Below, one piece after another: positions 51,501 to 60,200 of a DNA stretch of 64,000 nt (positions within the stretch are counted from its first letter, which is position 1; each line of letters begins with the position of its first letter). The DNA comes from CAXQZM01 sp965229645 (GTDB lineage Bacteria; Pseudomonadota; Alphaproteobacteria; UBA7985). The DNA is taken from NCBI GenBank assembly GCA_965229645.1, contig OZ245893.1:310001-374000 (forward strand), written 5' to 3'. Position numbers and translations under genes: made by a program. Under the pieces are notes generated by a model, which saw only the letters and a list, made by a program, of their open reading frames with translations, did no database searches and was not told where the DNA came from.

Positions 51501-53991
51501 TCGCGGCCTCATACTTTAGGAAGGTGCCGCCCTCAAGGGATCCTGGCGTAAAGATGATTCTTAAGGTGCCGTCGCTAGCTTCGACGGTGTCAATTGTCGG
51601 TTCAAGCGGGGGTCCAACAGGCATTCCAGCGCCAGACGCGACGTCTGTTCCAGGGTTGACAGAATTTTCCGCACGCACTCGCACTTCATAATCGGTCCCA
51701 TTCTCTAAACCCGAATTAAGGGCGTAGGTGTAGCGTCTAAGCTCTGTTTCTTGGTCTGTTTCCGTATCCAGGTCGGTGACCGCAACGTTGACGAAGGTCG
51801 CCCCACCATCCGTGCTGATTCCATAGGCGCCAATATCTGGTCCGCCGTCGTCAAGGGGCTCAACCCAAGAGACGGTGAGCGTCTTATCGCCCCCGACCAC
51901 TGTCAAATCCGTCGGCGCCTCAGGTATCTCGGGAATTCTGCAAAGCCGAAAAGCGTCTGTTGCTCCTGGTCTTAGGGAAACACTTGTTGTTCCTGCAGTG
52001 TCAAAGTGTCCCCAAGCGGAGTTGGCGACGTCGCTATCAAGTTGCGCGCCGTCGATGGTTGTTCCATCGTCACTCATGGAATAGGTGATCGACGCCGCCG
52101 TCCCCAGGGTATGGATCCATTTCCCCCCACCCGTAACGTAGCGAGACCCTTGGTTCGTAAAATTCCAATTTATCTCGGACTCGTGCGGCGCTAGTACCAA
52201 GTCCAACTCTGAGGAGAATTGAAACTCAAGTTCGGCATCGAACTCGTAATTTCCGTTTGCGTCTGACGACAAAGGCGTATTGCCACCAACAAGACTGACA
52301 TTGGGATCACTGGTCAAAATCGGCTCGCATACGCCATTGTAACTGCTGGCGCCATCTGGGTTGGCTGCGGCAGGGGTAAGGGTGTAGGTTGCCGTCGCAG
52401 CGCCATATCCAGCCAAATTGCCCGCTCTGACTTGCAGGTCAGCCGTAATGCCGTTTGGCAAATCGGTCAGCGTGTGGGACAAAGTGCCGTCACTGTTAGC
52501 TGTCGGGACGGCGATGTCATATTCGAAACTGGCGCCACCATCCCTGCTGATTTGATAGCCTGTGATCTCAGAACCACCTGTGGATTCTGGCGCGGTCCAC
52601 GTCAAGTCGAGTGTCGTATCGCCTTGCACGGCGGTGAGACCTGTTGGCGCGCCAGGCGGGTCTATAGGCGTTGCAAAATCCTCCACTTGATAGGTGTTGT
52701 CATCGTTATAGTTCCCGCTCACATGATCATCGTAGTCATCGTTCTTTGCCCGAAGTCGCACGTCTTGTACCGTACCATTGCCCAAGCTACTCAAAGTCGT
52801 GCTATAGGTTTCACCGTTCTCGGTATAATCCACGTCAACAAAGGTCGCGCCGCCGTCAGTACTGACCTGATACCCCGTGATCGCAGAGCCCTTGTCCGCT
52901 AAAACACCATAATCAGAAGCGCCATCGGATTCTGGGGCCTTCCACGTCAGGTCCCAAGCGCCGTTGTTTTCTAAGACGACGAACTGCTGCGGTGCACTCG
53001 GTACGATCGTATCAAAAACGTAAACGACGTGAGCGCGAGTTACGGAATTTCCATTGCCGTCTGCGGCAGTAATTTCTACTAAATAAGACTGGTCGGCTGC
53101 TTGCACACTTGCGTTACCAGGATTCTCGTAATCTGGCGGAGCCTTAAAACTCAAGGCCCCAGAGGACCCGTCAAAGTTAAAATCAGTGTAGTTATTGACG
53201 GGTTCCATGGTGTAGCTGACGGCCTCACCAGAGTCGTCGGTTGCTTGAACCTGGAATAAGGTGCCCTCTACATTCTCATTACGATGGAATTGATAAAAGG
53301 TATCGGCGGGATCATCACTGGTCCATATGGCGTCGTAATAGGTCGGTTCGGTTTCGGTGAATACGGGCGCAGTCTGATCGTAGTAGCAAATTCGGAAGGC
53401 TCCAGCGTTTCCATTAAAAGTTAGGGTCTGGGTTTGCGCAGTTCCCCAAGATCCCCAAAGCGCATTGGAAAGGGTCACGGTACCCGTATCGCCACCCTGG
53501 AGAAGACTGTTGCCGTCTTCATCGTATCCAAGGGAATACCGTTGAACGCCGTTTTGATCGCTGCTCATGTCAATGCCAGTACCTGGCGTATAGGTCCAGT
53601 CTTCCCCGTCTGTTGTGTAACTGTTAGCAACCCAGAACCTGTCGTCTTCCGTGAAGTAAGTGTAGAAATTCCAGGCGGCGACCTGTTCGTTGCCGCCCAC
53701 GTTATCATCATGGAGGTCGTTGGTGTCGAAGTGGCTGGTTGGAATTAGAATGATATCCGAGGGCTGTGCAAACGTGATCGTAAGTAGCCCACTCCAATCA
53801 AAAGTACCGTCATCGAGTTGGTATTTCATCACACCACCCTCGCTGAGACTAACCGTGGCGTTTGTGGGCAAAACTGGGTCACATGTACCGTTGTTCGGCA
53901 CTTGCCCAAAGGCCACCCCACCGAGGCCAAAGACTCCCGTAGCCATGAGAGTCAGGTTGCAGACACGGCTCAAAGCCTTGGTACTAAACAC
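48502..53991 (-). CDS. Giant autotransporter-like surface protein with fibronectin-III repeats
   Basis: This is a predicted type V-secreted surface protein of 1829 aa. A signal peptide (about 1-29, ending GVAFGQ) is followed by a Cys-containing N-terminal domain that recurs near 555-690. Then come a cadherin-like domain (about 207-335), roughly nine FN3-like domains (starts such as PPGAPTGLTAVQGD and PDTPTIDDVTSGNG), an invasin-type Ig domain (STLIASASSLFADGKSTLTL) and a Gly/Ala/Ser linker. A beta-barrel of about 274 residues ends in Tyr (GTWDRSY). The start is GTG at 53991 with AGGAGGAGG upstream. The barrel is closely similar to that of the 57270 gene. A role in adhesion is inferred. Confidence 0.82.
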   Translation of the reverse strand: MFSTKALSRVCNLTLMATGVFGLGGVAFGQVPNNGTCDPVLPTNATVSLSEGGVMKYQLDDGTFDWSGLLTITFAQPSDIILIPTSHFDTNDLHDDNVGGNEQVAAWNFYTYFTEDDRFWVANSYTTDGEDWTYTPGTGIDMSSDQNGVQRYSLGYDEDGNSLLQGGDTGTVTLSNALWGSWGTAQTQTLTFNGNAGAFRICYYDQTAPVFTETEPTYYDAIWTSDDPADTFYQFHRNENVEGTLFQVQATDDSGEAVSYTMEPVNNYTDFNFDGSSGALSFKAPPDYENPGNASVQAADQSYLVEITAADGNGNSVTRAHVVYVFDTIVPSAPQQFVVLENNGAWDLTWKAPESDGASDYGVLADKGSAITGYQVSTDGGATFVDVDYTENGETYSTTLSSLGNGTVQDVRLRAKNDDYDDHVSGNYNDDNTYQVEDFATPIDPPGAPTGLTAVQGDTTLDLTWTAPESTGGSEITGYQISRDGGASFEYDIAVPTANSDGTLSHTLTDLPNGITADLQVRAGNLAGYGAATATYTLTPAAANPDGASSYNGVCEPILTSDPNVSLVGGNTPLSSDANGNYEFDAELEFQFSSELDLVLAPHESEINWNFTNQGSRYVTGGGKWIHTLGTAASITYSMSDDGTTIDGAQLDSDVANSAWGHFDTAGTTSVSLRPGATDAFRLCRIPEIPEAPTDLTVVGGDKTLTVSWVEPLDDGGPDIGAYGISTDGGATFVNVAVTDLDTETDQETELRRYTYALNSGLENGTDYEVRVRAENSVNPGTDVASGAGMPVGPPLEPTIDTVEASDGTLRIIFTPGSLEGGTFLKYEAAIDDEGFSQIAAETETEGATSLEITGLSNGTPYTVYLRTVSDISEGAPASSGPHTPAAAPGKPTIESIETSDTEFVVTFEPGTFGADAGFYSYQIATSADFNDAYFGEEFSEDQTSFTLTGLHGGTTYTVYLRMQNTSGVFSEADSMRASTTTSPPDTPTIDDVTSGNGALTVSFTPGDLNGGTFVRYEASVDGSFATGVVTSTVESDREITISGLEGGIDYYVYLRTVSNLATSPADESDATAAPNATAAADPTITSVAGGDGSLTITFEAGSLNGGDFERYEADVSGHFDPSSNNYVSTSNETATSLTIGNLDTYTEYRVYLRTVNTLVDGSEATSGAVESAAEYTAPSVPEAPAITGITAGHGSLTVAFTPGTLNSAEEDFLKFQAALDEDFEVGVVETDQFTTASTSLMLTGLFSDTTYTVYVRTVNAYGNSTLASLVSSPTAGAPDAPTIDSIAADGDGALTLHFTPGDFNGGTFVRYEASRDANFSTIAAESTDEDARSLTVSGLNGYTEYTLYLRTVTRDGETVYESSNSNSMTAVTSVSASAATSTLIASASSLFADGKSTLTLTLESRDVNGDRVTTGGNDVVFATSLGNISAAADAGDGTYSATLTSAKEVATAVVTATLNGASVTNRLEIDFTSDPYAVDTGGALASQGASLNVGGAFSAIVNAGTGGGLSSGSAGGGAAPASGGTSGASGSAGGGTSSTADAGVGGSGGEEVATRDPGDYGRLQVLSSRETTEGFSLVDWFTWGISDASVDAELKGDGTYGYAMIGSELVKTDRSVLGLLYGAESSRWNYQQETDVDRSGVSIGVYGGRRFGEIELSGSFILTASANDFTATSGATADADSTRFMLTASVRGEAETYDNGATLTPLFNLLFAQEDTDAFTYSDGTTSEAGTASVGKMSGGLEYMTKAHPTRGRYLVRGELGRVFGAETVTLSDGSEYTPNEDLAGSVTFGWLPTPTDDTQARIELTIGELGNGENEEIRLDGTWDRSY

Positions 53992-54189
53992 AATAACCTC
54001 CTCCTAAGCGGGCACAAGATCGAATCGTGATCAAAATCCCCTCTTGTCAAGCATGGAAAACGTGCTAAGTCTAGTTCCTTGAGCCCGAAACCACAAAGGC
54101 GTGTATTTTTCCCACACTCAAACTGGGGAAAGTACATGATCGGCGCGCAGCCTCAACACAACGTCACTTCTTGTCGCGCTGGAGGGCTC

Positions 54190-54418
54190 TGTTCTAGGAG
54201 CCCAACACCCCCTCACAATGTCATGCTGCGCGCAGTCGCAGCATCCATCACGGAACGCCAGCCGCGAAAGCAGACGGTACCCATCCCTGGTGACCTGTTT
54301 CCCTCTTTGTCACGGCGTTCCGCGCGAGAGGACACAGCAGGTGATGGATCCTGCGACGTCGCTTCGCGCCGCGCTGGATGACGACGTTCTAAAGTCCCGA
54401 CATCCCCTCACGATGTCA
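54190..54418. repeat. Palindromic intergenic repeat unit, partner of 57014-57200
   Basis: A unit of about 195 bp (54219-54413) contains the palindrome ATGCTGCGCGCAGTCGCAGC, then ATCCATCACGGAACGCCAGC, and a later block GGATCCTGCGACGTCGCTTC. A second unit begins at 54414 with TGTCA and is interrupted by the IS66 insertion. No gene is supported between 53992 and 54418; the region also holds the upstream sequence of the giant gene. Confidence 0.65.
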
Positions 54419-54449
54419 GTAAGCGTCCGCTGTGGGAGCCCTTGATTTT

Positions 54450-56040
54450 TCAGATGTTGCTACCCAGTGCTTTGAACTCCCATGGCAAGAGCTCATGGAT
54501 GCGGTTGATCTTATGATCCGCGATGCGGGCAAGGACCCAAGTGAGCCAAGCTTGGGGATCGACTTGGTTGAGCTTTGCGGTTTCGATGAGGGTATAGGCG
54601 ATAGCCATAGCCTTGCCGCCACCTTCTGATCCTGCGAACGTCCAGTTCTTGCGCCCCAAAGCGACGGGTTTAACGGCGCGTTCCGCGGTGTTGTTGTCGA
54701 TTTCCAAGAAGCCGTTGTCGAGATAGGGCCGCACCTTCTTCATGCGGCCAAGGGCATAGCGGATGGCCCCAGTAAGTGTTGATTTGCCAGAGAGTTTGGG
54801 GAGCTGATCGTGGAGCCAGCGTTCAAGGTCGTCGAAGACGGGCTTGGCCTCTGCCTGGCGCAGGGCAACCCTGTCGGCTGGGGCCAGCCCCCGCGCCTTG
54901 TCCTCTACAGCATAGAGCAGCGCAATACGTGCGATGGCCTCCTGGGCGATGGCGCTGCCTTGGGAGGCAAAGACATCCACGAACTTGCGCCGAACATGAG
55001 CCATGCAGGCTACCTCATGGGCCTTTTGCTCACCGAACAGACCATTGAAGCCTGAATAGCCATCGACATGGACCCAGCCTTTGTAGTCTTTGAGATGCGC
55101 GACAGGATGTTTGCCCTTGCGATCCACGGTGAACTGATACCAGACGCATGGGGGCGATTGGCCAGGCGGGGACCGACCTGCGCCATCTGCTGTGCCGTCA
55201 GGTTCTTGTTGTTGCCATGGCCGTTCATCACGGACATAGGTCCAAATCCGCGCGGTCTTGGTCTTCTTATGACCAGGGGCCTGCATCTTGACGGTCGTAT
55301 CATCGGCGAACAAGGCTTGACCATCGCGAACGATTTTAGCGATGGCATCGGAAAGCGGTTCCAGGAGCTTGGTGGAACGCCCCACCCAATCGGCCATGGT
55401 GGTGCGATTTAGATCGATGCCCTCACGTTCATAGATCTTCTCCTGGCGATAGAGGGGGAGATGGTCGGCATACTTGCTGACCAAGACATGGGCGAGGAGA
55501 CCAGGGCCAGGCCTACCGCGTTCAATTGGACGCGACGGCAGGGGGGCTTGGGCAAAGGCCTCACACCCTGAACAAGCTTTGCGAGGCCGCACGAAGCGGT
55601 TGACCACAAACCGTCCTGGCACATACTCCAGTTCTTCGGTGACATCCTCGCCTAAGGTCTTGAGGTGACCGCCGCACTCGGCGCACGTATCACCAGGGCA
55701 GAGAACCTGATCGTTTCGGTCGAGGTGATCAGGCAAGGGCTTGCGGCTATGGCGCCGCTTGCGCTTCTTGTCAGTGGGGTTGATTGACATCACAAGTGTC
55801 AGGCCCAGCTTGATCAGCTGTCGCCTTGGCCACCTCTTCATCTTCAGCAAAGTTTAGGCTGAGTTGATCTGAGTTCTCTGCAGTTGATCCAAAACGATGG
55901 CGCTTGTGGCCATGGAGTTGATGTTCGAGGTGTTGAACCTTCAGGGTAAGGGTTTTGACCTCGTCGGCAAAAAGACGGATGATTGCCCGCAGTTCTGCGG
56001 GGTCTTCTGAGGTGATGTTGGCGATCTCAAGCATCGCCAA
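54450..56040 (-). pseudogene. tnpC: IS66 transposase TnpC, frameshifted
   Basis: TnpC is the transposase proper. The N-terminal part is in one frame (56040 to about 55771) and carries the leucine-zipper region and LHGHKRHRFGSTAENSDQLSL. The rest is in the +1 frame (through 54450), with the zinc-finger motif CPGDTCAECGG, the catalytic region from LFADDTTVK onward, HVDGYSGFNGLFG, and the C-terminal NNTAERAVKPVALGRKNW. The two frames overlap around 55771-55850, where continuity is lost. IS66 TnpC is normally one frame, so this copy is probably inactive unless frameshifting restores it. Confidence 0.85.
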
Positions 56041-56158
56041 AACCTATAGCAGAAAAGGCTTTTGGAGTGAATCCTAAAGATGCAAAAACAGGGGAAAAAT
56101 GCCTAAAAAAGGCGATCTAAATCAGGGAACTTCGAGCGTCCTATTCTCCGCTCAAAGG

Positions 56159-56488
56159 TCACCAAGTCTTCTTGGGCATTCGCCAATCAATCCCTTCCAA
56201 AAGCATGGAAAGCTGGGCGGGTGTCACGCTGATCTTACCGTCCTTGGTGGCAGGCCAAACGAACCGTCCCCTCTCCAGGCGCTTGGTGAAAAGACAAGCC
56301 CCCTGGGACTCCCACCAGATGATCTTGAGCAGGTCTCCGCGCCGCCCTCGGAATACGAACAAGTGACCACAATAGGGATCAAGCTTCAAAACCGCTTCCG
56401 TCTGAGCGGCTAGGGTGTCAAAACCACGGCGCATGTCGGTGACGCCCGCCGCTAACCAGACCCGTATGTTGGAGGTGACGGGGATCAA
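56159..56488 (-). CDS. tnpB: IS66 accessory protein TnpB
   Basis: TnpB is a small accessory protein required for IS66 transposition in tested members. The 109-aa sequence contains VTDMRRGFDTLAAQTEAVLK, HLFVFRGRRGDLLKIIWWES and TKRLERGRFVWP, the family's signature stretches. The ATG overlaps the tnpA stop by 4 nt. The frame is intact. Confidence 0.93.
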   Translation of the reverse strand: MIPVTSNIRVWLAAGVTDMRRGFDTLAAQTEAVLKLDPYCGHLFVFRGRRGDLLKIIWWESQGACLFTKRLERGRFVWPATKDGKISVTPAQLSMLLEGIDWRMPKKTW

Positions 56489-56925
56489 TCGGATAATCCC
56501 TCAACCAAAGCCAAAATCGCCGCCAAGTTCGTTGCTCCCTCAATCAGGACGCGACGGCCATCGCTCAAAGACAGGTCAACACGCAAGGCATGCAGACTGC
56601 CCTTAGAAACGCGCGCCTCCGCAGGGCCTGAAACACGGGATTGGGGGACTTCTACGTTCATCCGAACAGGCGTAGGGTCTGAAGACACCGACACTTCGTA
56701 AAACGCTGACCCCGAAACCTCACCACCGCCCCCGTGGGGCACATCCTTCCCAGACCCATGACCTCCCCCAAAACGCGAATCCTTGAGCCAACCGTGGAGC
56801 ATAGTCGCGTTCAGCGCATACCGACGCGCAACCTGCGCCACTGAAACACCTGGAACTCTGGCTTGATCGCAGATCTCTAGCTTCTCCGAAGCCGACCAAC
56901 GTCGACGCTTGACCCGATCCAACAT
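56485..56925 (-). CDS. tnpA: IS66 accessory protein TnpA (helix-turn-helix)
   Basis: TnpA carries a helix-turn-helix of the Tnp_1 type (RRRWSASEKLEICDQARVPG then VSVAQVARRYALNATMLHGW), followed by a variable Gly-rich linker and a C-terminal domain with LRVDLSLSDGRRVLIEG. Length is 146 aa. It is the first gene of the IS66 operon, reading toward tnpB. Its start is about 90 bp inside the right inverted repeat. Confidence 0.9.
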   Translation of the reverse strand: MLDRVKRRRWSASEKLEICDQARVPGVSVAQVARRYALNATMLHGWLKDSRFGGGHGSGKDVPHGGGGEVSGSAFYEVSVSSDPTPVRMNVEVPQSRVSGPAEARVSKGSLHALRVDLSLSDGRRVLIEGATNLAAILALVEGLSD

Positions 56926-57013
56926 AACTTACCTCCTTCAAGTGTCCGCTCTGTTGAGCGGGCACTTAGCAAGCTAAAGCGTCAGCGCCAGAGCGCCCAC
57001 AACGGACGCTTAC

Positions 57014-57200
57014 CGATGTCATGCTGCGCGCAGTCGCAGCATCCATCATGGAACGCCAGCCGCGAAAACGGACGGGACCGACCCTTGGCGGCCTGTTCCG
57101 CCCTTTGTCACAACATTCCGCGCGAGGGGAAACAGCACGTGACGGATCCAGAGACATCGCTCCGCGCTAGAGGATACTGTTCTAAATTCCCGACACCCCC
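57014..57200. repeat. Palindromic repeat unit interrupted by IS66
   Basis: From 57022 the sequence resumes the unit begun at 54414, starting TGCTGCGCGCAGTCGCAGCA and continuing in the same block order as 54219-54413 with about 15-20% differences. Removing the IS and one target copy would restore two tandem units. Confidence 0.65.
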
Positions 57201-57269
57201 ACGTCATGCGCCGCGCAGGATCGTCCGTCCAAATCCAAGACCCAACAGCGGCGGATAAGCCCCTGCCGC

Positions 57270-60200
57270 CTAGAAGTTCCGGTCCCAGGTTCCTTCGAGG
57301 CGCACCTCCTCATTGTCGTCGTTCCCGATCTCACCGAACGTAAGCTCGATGCGCGCTTGCGTATCATCGTTCGGGGCTGGTAACCAGCCGAAGGTCAGAC
57401 TTCCTGAAACCTCTTCGTTCGGGGTGTACTCGGTCCCGTCGCTCAAGGTCACGGTATCGGTGCCGAACACCTGGCCCAGTTCGCCGCGAACCAGATAGCG
57501 CGTATCGCGGGCGTTGGGCGCGGTCAAATACTCGAGTCCGCCCGAGATTCGGCCAATAGACGAGGTTCCCGCTTCCGAGACTGTACCGTCGTCGTAGGTG
57601 AAGGCTTCCATCTCCTCCTCAGCTAACAGCAGGTTGAACAAGGGCGTCACGGTAGCGCCATTTTCCAAGAGACGCTGCTGACCGCGCAGGGAGCTTGTGA
57701 CCATAATCCGGTTCGAGTCCCCTTTGCCCTCGGCCCCCGATGTTGACAGGAACTCACTGTTCGATTCCGTCACGATTACCGAGCCGTTGAGGGTCAAATC
57801 GCCGAACCTGCGGCCGGCATAGAACCCGAGCGAGACCCCCACTCGATCAACGTCGGATTCGCCCTCGTAGTTCCAGCGGGACGTTTCCGCCCCGTAGAGG
57901 AGGCCGACGACCGCCCGGCGGGACTTGAACATTTCTTTACCGACCAAGGCGTAGCCGTAGGTGCCGTCGCCCGTCAACTCGGCATCGACCGAGGCATCCG
58001 AGACCCCCCAGGTGAACCAGTCCACAAGGGTAACATTTTCGTCGGTTTCGCGCGCCGAGAAGACGTAGAGTCGGCCATAGTCGCCGCGATTGTAGGCGAT
58101 GCCATCGTCGCTGCCCGCCTCGGTGCCGTCTGAGGAGCCACTGGACGACCCAGACGAAGACCCGCCGCTCGACGAGCCACCCGAGGAGCCGCCTGGCGCG
58201 GCACTGCCGCCGCCGCCCGACAGGCCGCCGTTGGCGCCCGCGTTGACGATGGCACCAAAGGCCGCACCAACGTTCACCGACGCCCCCTGCGAAGCGAGCG
58301 AACCGCCCGTATCGACCCCTTGCACGGGCTCGACGAACGCGATCTCAAGGATGTTCGAAACAGCAGTACCATCTAAGGTCGCGCTGACCTCTGCGGTGCC
58401 CGTCTCGGTCCCCGCCGTCAAGGTCGCCGTGTAAGTGCCCTTGCCCGTGTCGGTCACGTCGCTCAAGGTACCCAGGGTGGTTTCCATGACGACCGTCGCG
58501 CCGCCAGACCCAACCTTGTTGCCATGGGTATCTTTGCCTTGCACCGTGATGGTGGCGGTGGCTGTGCCATCGGCCTCTAACTTGCCGACGCTCGACTCCA
58601 AGCTCGAGTTGGCGGCATCGACGGGACCCGCGGCGACGGTGACCGTCGCGAAATTGTTAAGCCCGAGATCATCGACCTTCGCGCTGAGGGTCAGTTGCCC
58701 CGCCGAGTTGGTGAAGAGTTCTGGGGTGATGTACACTCCGTCGTTGTTGTCACTCGCAACAGCGGGGGAAATAACGATGGTACCTTCGATGGTGCCCGTG
58801 ACGGTGACGGTTTCACCCGTCATGGGCGCAGTAGTGATATCAACGAGAGTGACTTTGACGGTGAAGGTTTCGCCCGTTTCGACATCAACTTTGCTTGCTT
58901 CGACGGTTGAGTTATCGGTGTCGAGTTGGGGTGTAGGTTCAGAAACGGTTATGGTTAAGCTATTATCGAGATCTGTCCCACCAACCTTGGCTGTTATGAT
59001 CAAGTCTCCCGCAGAGCTGGAGGAGAGGGATTCTGTTGTGTAGGTGCCGTCGTTGTTGTCACTCGCAACCGCGTCGGTAATGACGGCGGAACCGTTGATG
59101 GTGCCCGTGACGGTGACGGTTTGACCTGTCATGGCAACACCATCGGTATTCTCGACAGTGACGGTAACGGTGAAGGTTTCGTTTGTATAAACGTCGGTAC
59201 TGCTTGCTCCGATGGTTGAGTTGGCGGTGCTGACGCCTGCTGGCGGTTCAGAAACGGTTATGGTTAAGCTATTATCGAGATCTGTCCCACCAACCTTGGC
59301 TGTTATGATCAAGTCTCCCGCAGAGCTGGAGGAGAGGGATTCTGTTGTGTAGGTGCCGTCGTTGTTGTCACTCGCAACCGCGTCGGTAATGACGGCGGAA
59401 CCGTTGATGGTGCCCGTGACGGTGACGGTTTGACCTGTCATGGCAACACCATCGGTATTCTCGACAGTGACGGTAACGGTGAAGGATTCGTTTGTATCAA
59501 CGTCGGTACTGCTTGCTCCGATGGTTGAGTTGGCGGTGCTGACGCCTGCTGGCGGTTCAGAAACGGTTATGGTTAAGCTATTATCGAGATCTGTCCCACC
59601 AACCTTGGCTGTTATGATCAAGTCTCCCGCAGAGCTGGAGGAGAGGGATTCTGTTGTGTAGGTGCCGTCGTTGTTGTCACTCGCAACCGCGTCGGTAATG
59701 ACGGCGGAACCGTTGATGGTGCCCGTGACGGTGACGGTTTGACCTGTCATGGCAACACCATCGGTATTCTCGACAGTGACGGTAACGGTGAAGGATTCGT
59801 TTGTATAAACGTCGGTACTGCTTGCTCCGATGGTTGAGTTGGCGGTGCTGACGCCTGCTGGCGGTTCAGAAACGGTTATGGTTAAGCTATTATCGAGATC
59901 TGTCCCACCAACCTTGGCTGTTATGATCAAGTCTCCCGCAGAGCTGGAGGAGAGGGATTCTGTTGTGTAGGTGCCGTCGTTGTTGTCACTCGCAACCGCG
60001 TCGGTAATGACGGCGGAACCGTTGATGGTGCCCGTGACGGTGACGGTTTGACCTGTCATGGCAACACCATCGGTATTCTCGACAGTGACGGTAACGGTGA
60101 AGGATTCGTTTGTATAAACGTCGGTACTGCTTGCTCCGATGGTTGAGTTGGCGGTGCTGACGCCTGCTGGCGGTTCAGAAACGGTTATGGTTAAGCTATT

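Larger units (their letters stand above)
54419..57013 (-). mobile_element. IS66-family insertion sequence
   Basis: The element is 2595 bp long with terminal inverted repeats beginning GTAAGCGTCCGCTGTGGG on the left and GTAAGCGTCCGTTGTGGG on the right. It is bounded by a perfect 8-bp target duplication, CGATGTCA, at 54411-54418 and 57014-57021. It contains tnpA, tnpB and a frameshifted tnpC, the standard IS66 set. The intact target duplication shows it arrived by transposition and has not rearranged since. Confidence 0.97.

Noticed and set aside
58099..59661. Plus-strand open frames opposite the giant surface-protein gene
   Set aside because: They are antisense shadows of a low-complexity repetitive gene with no ribosome-binding site or homology.
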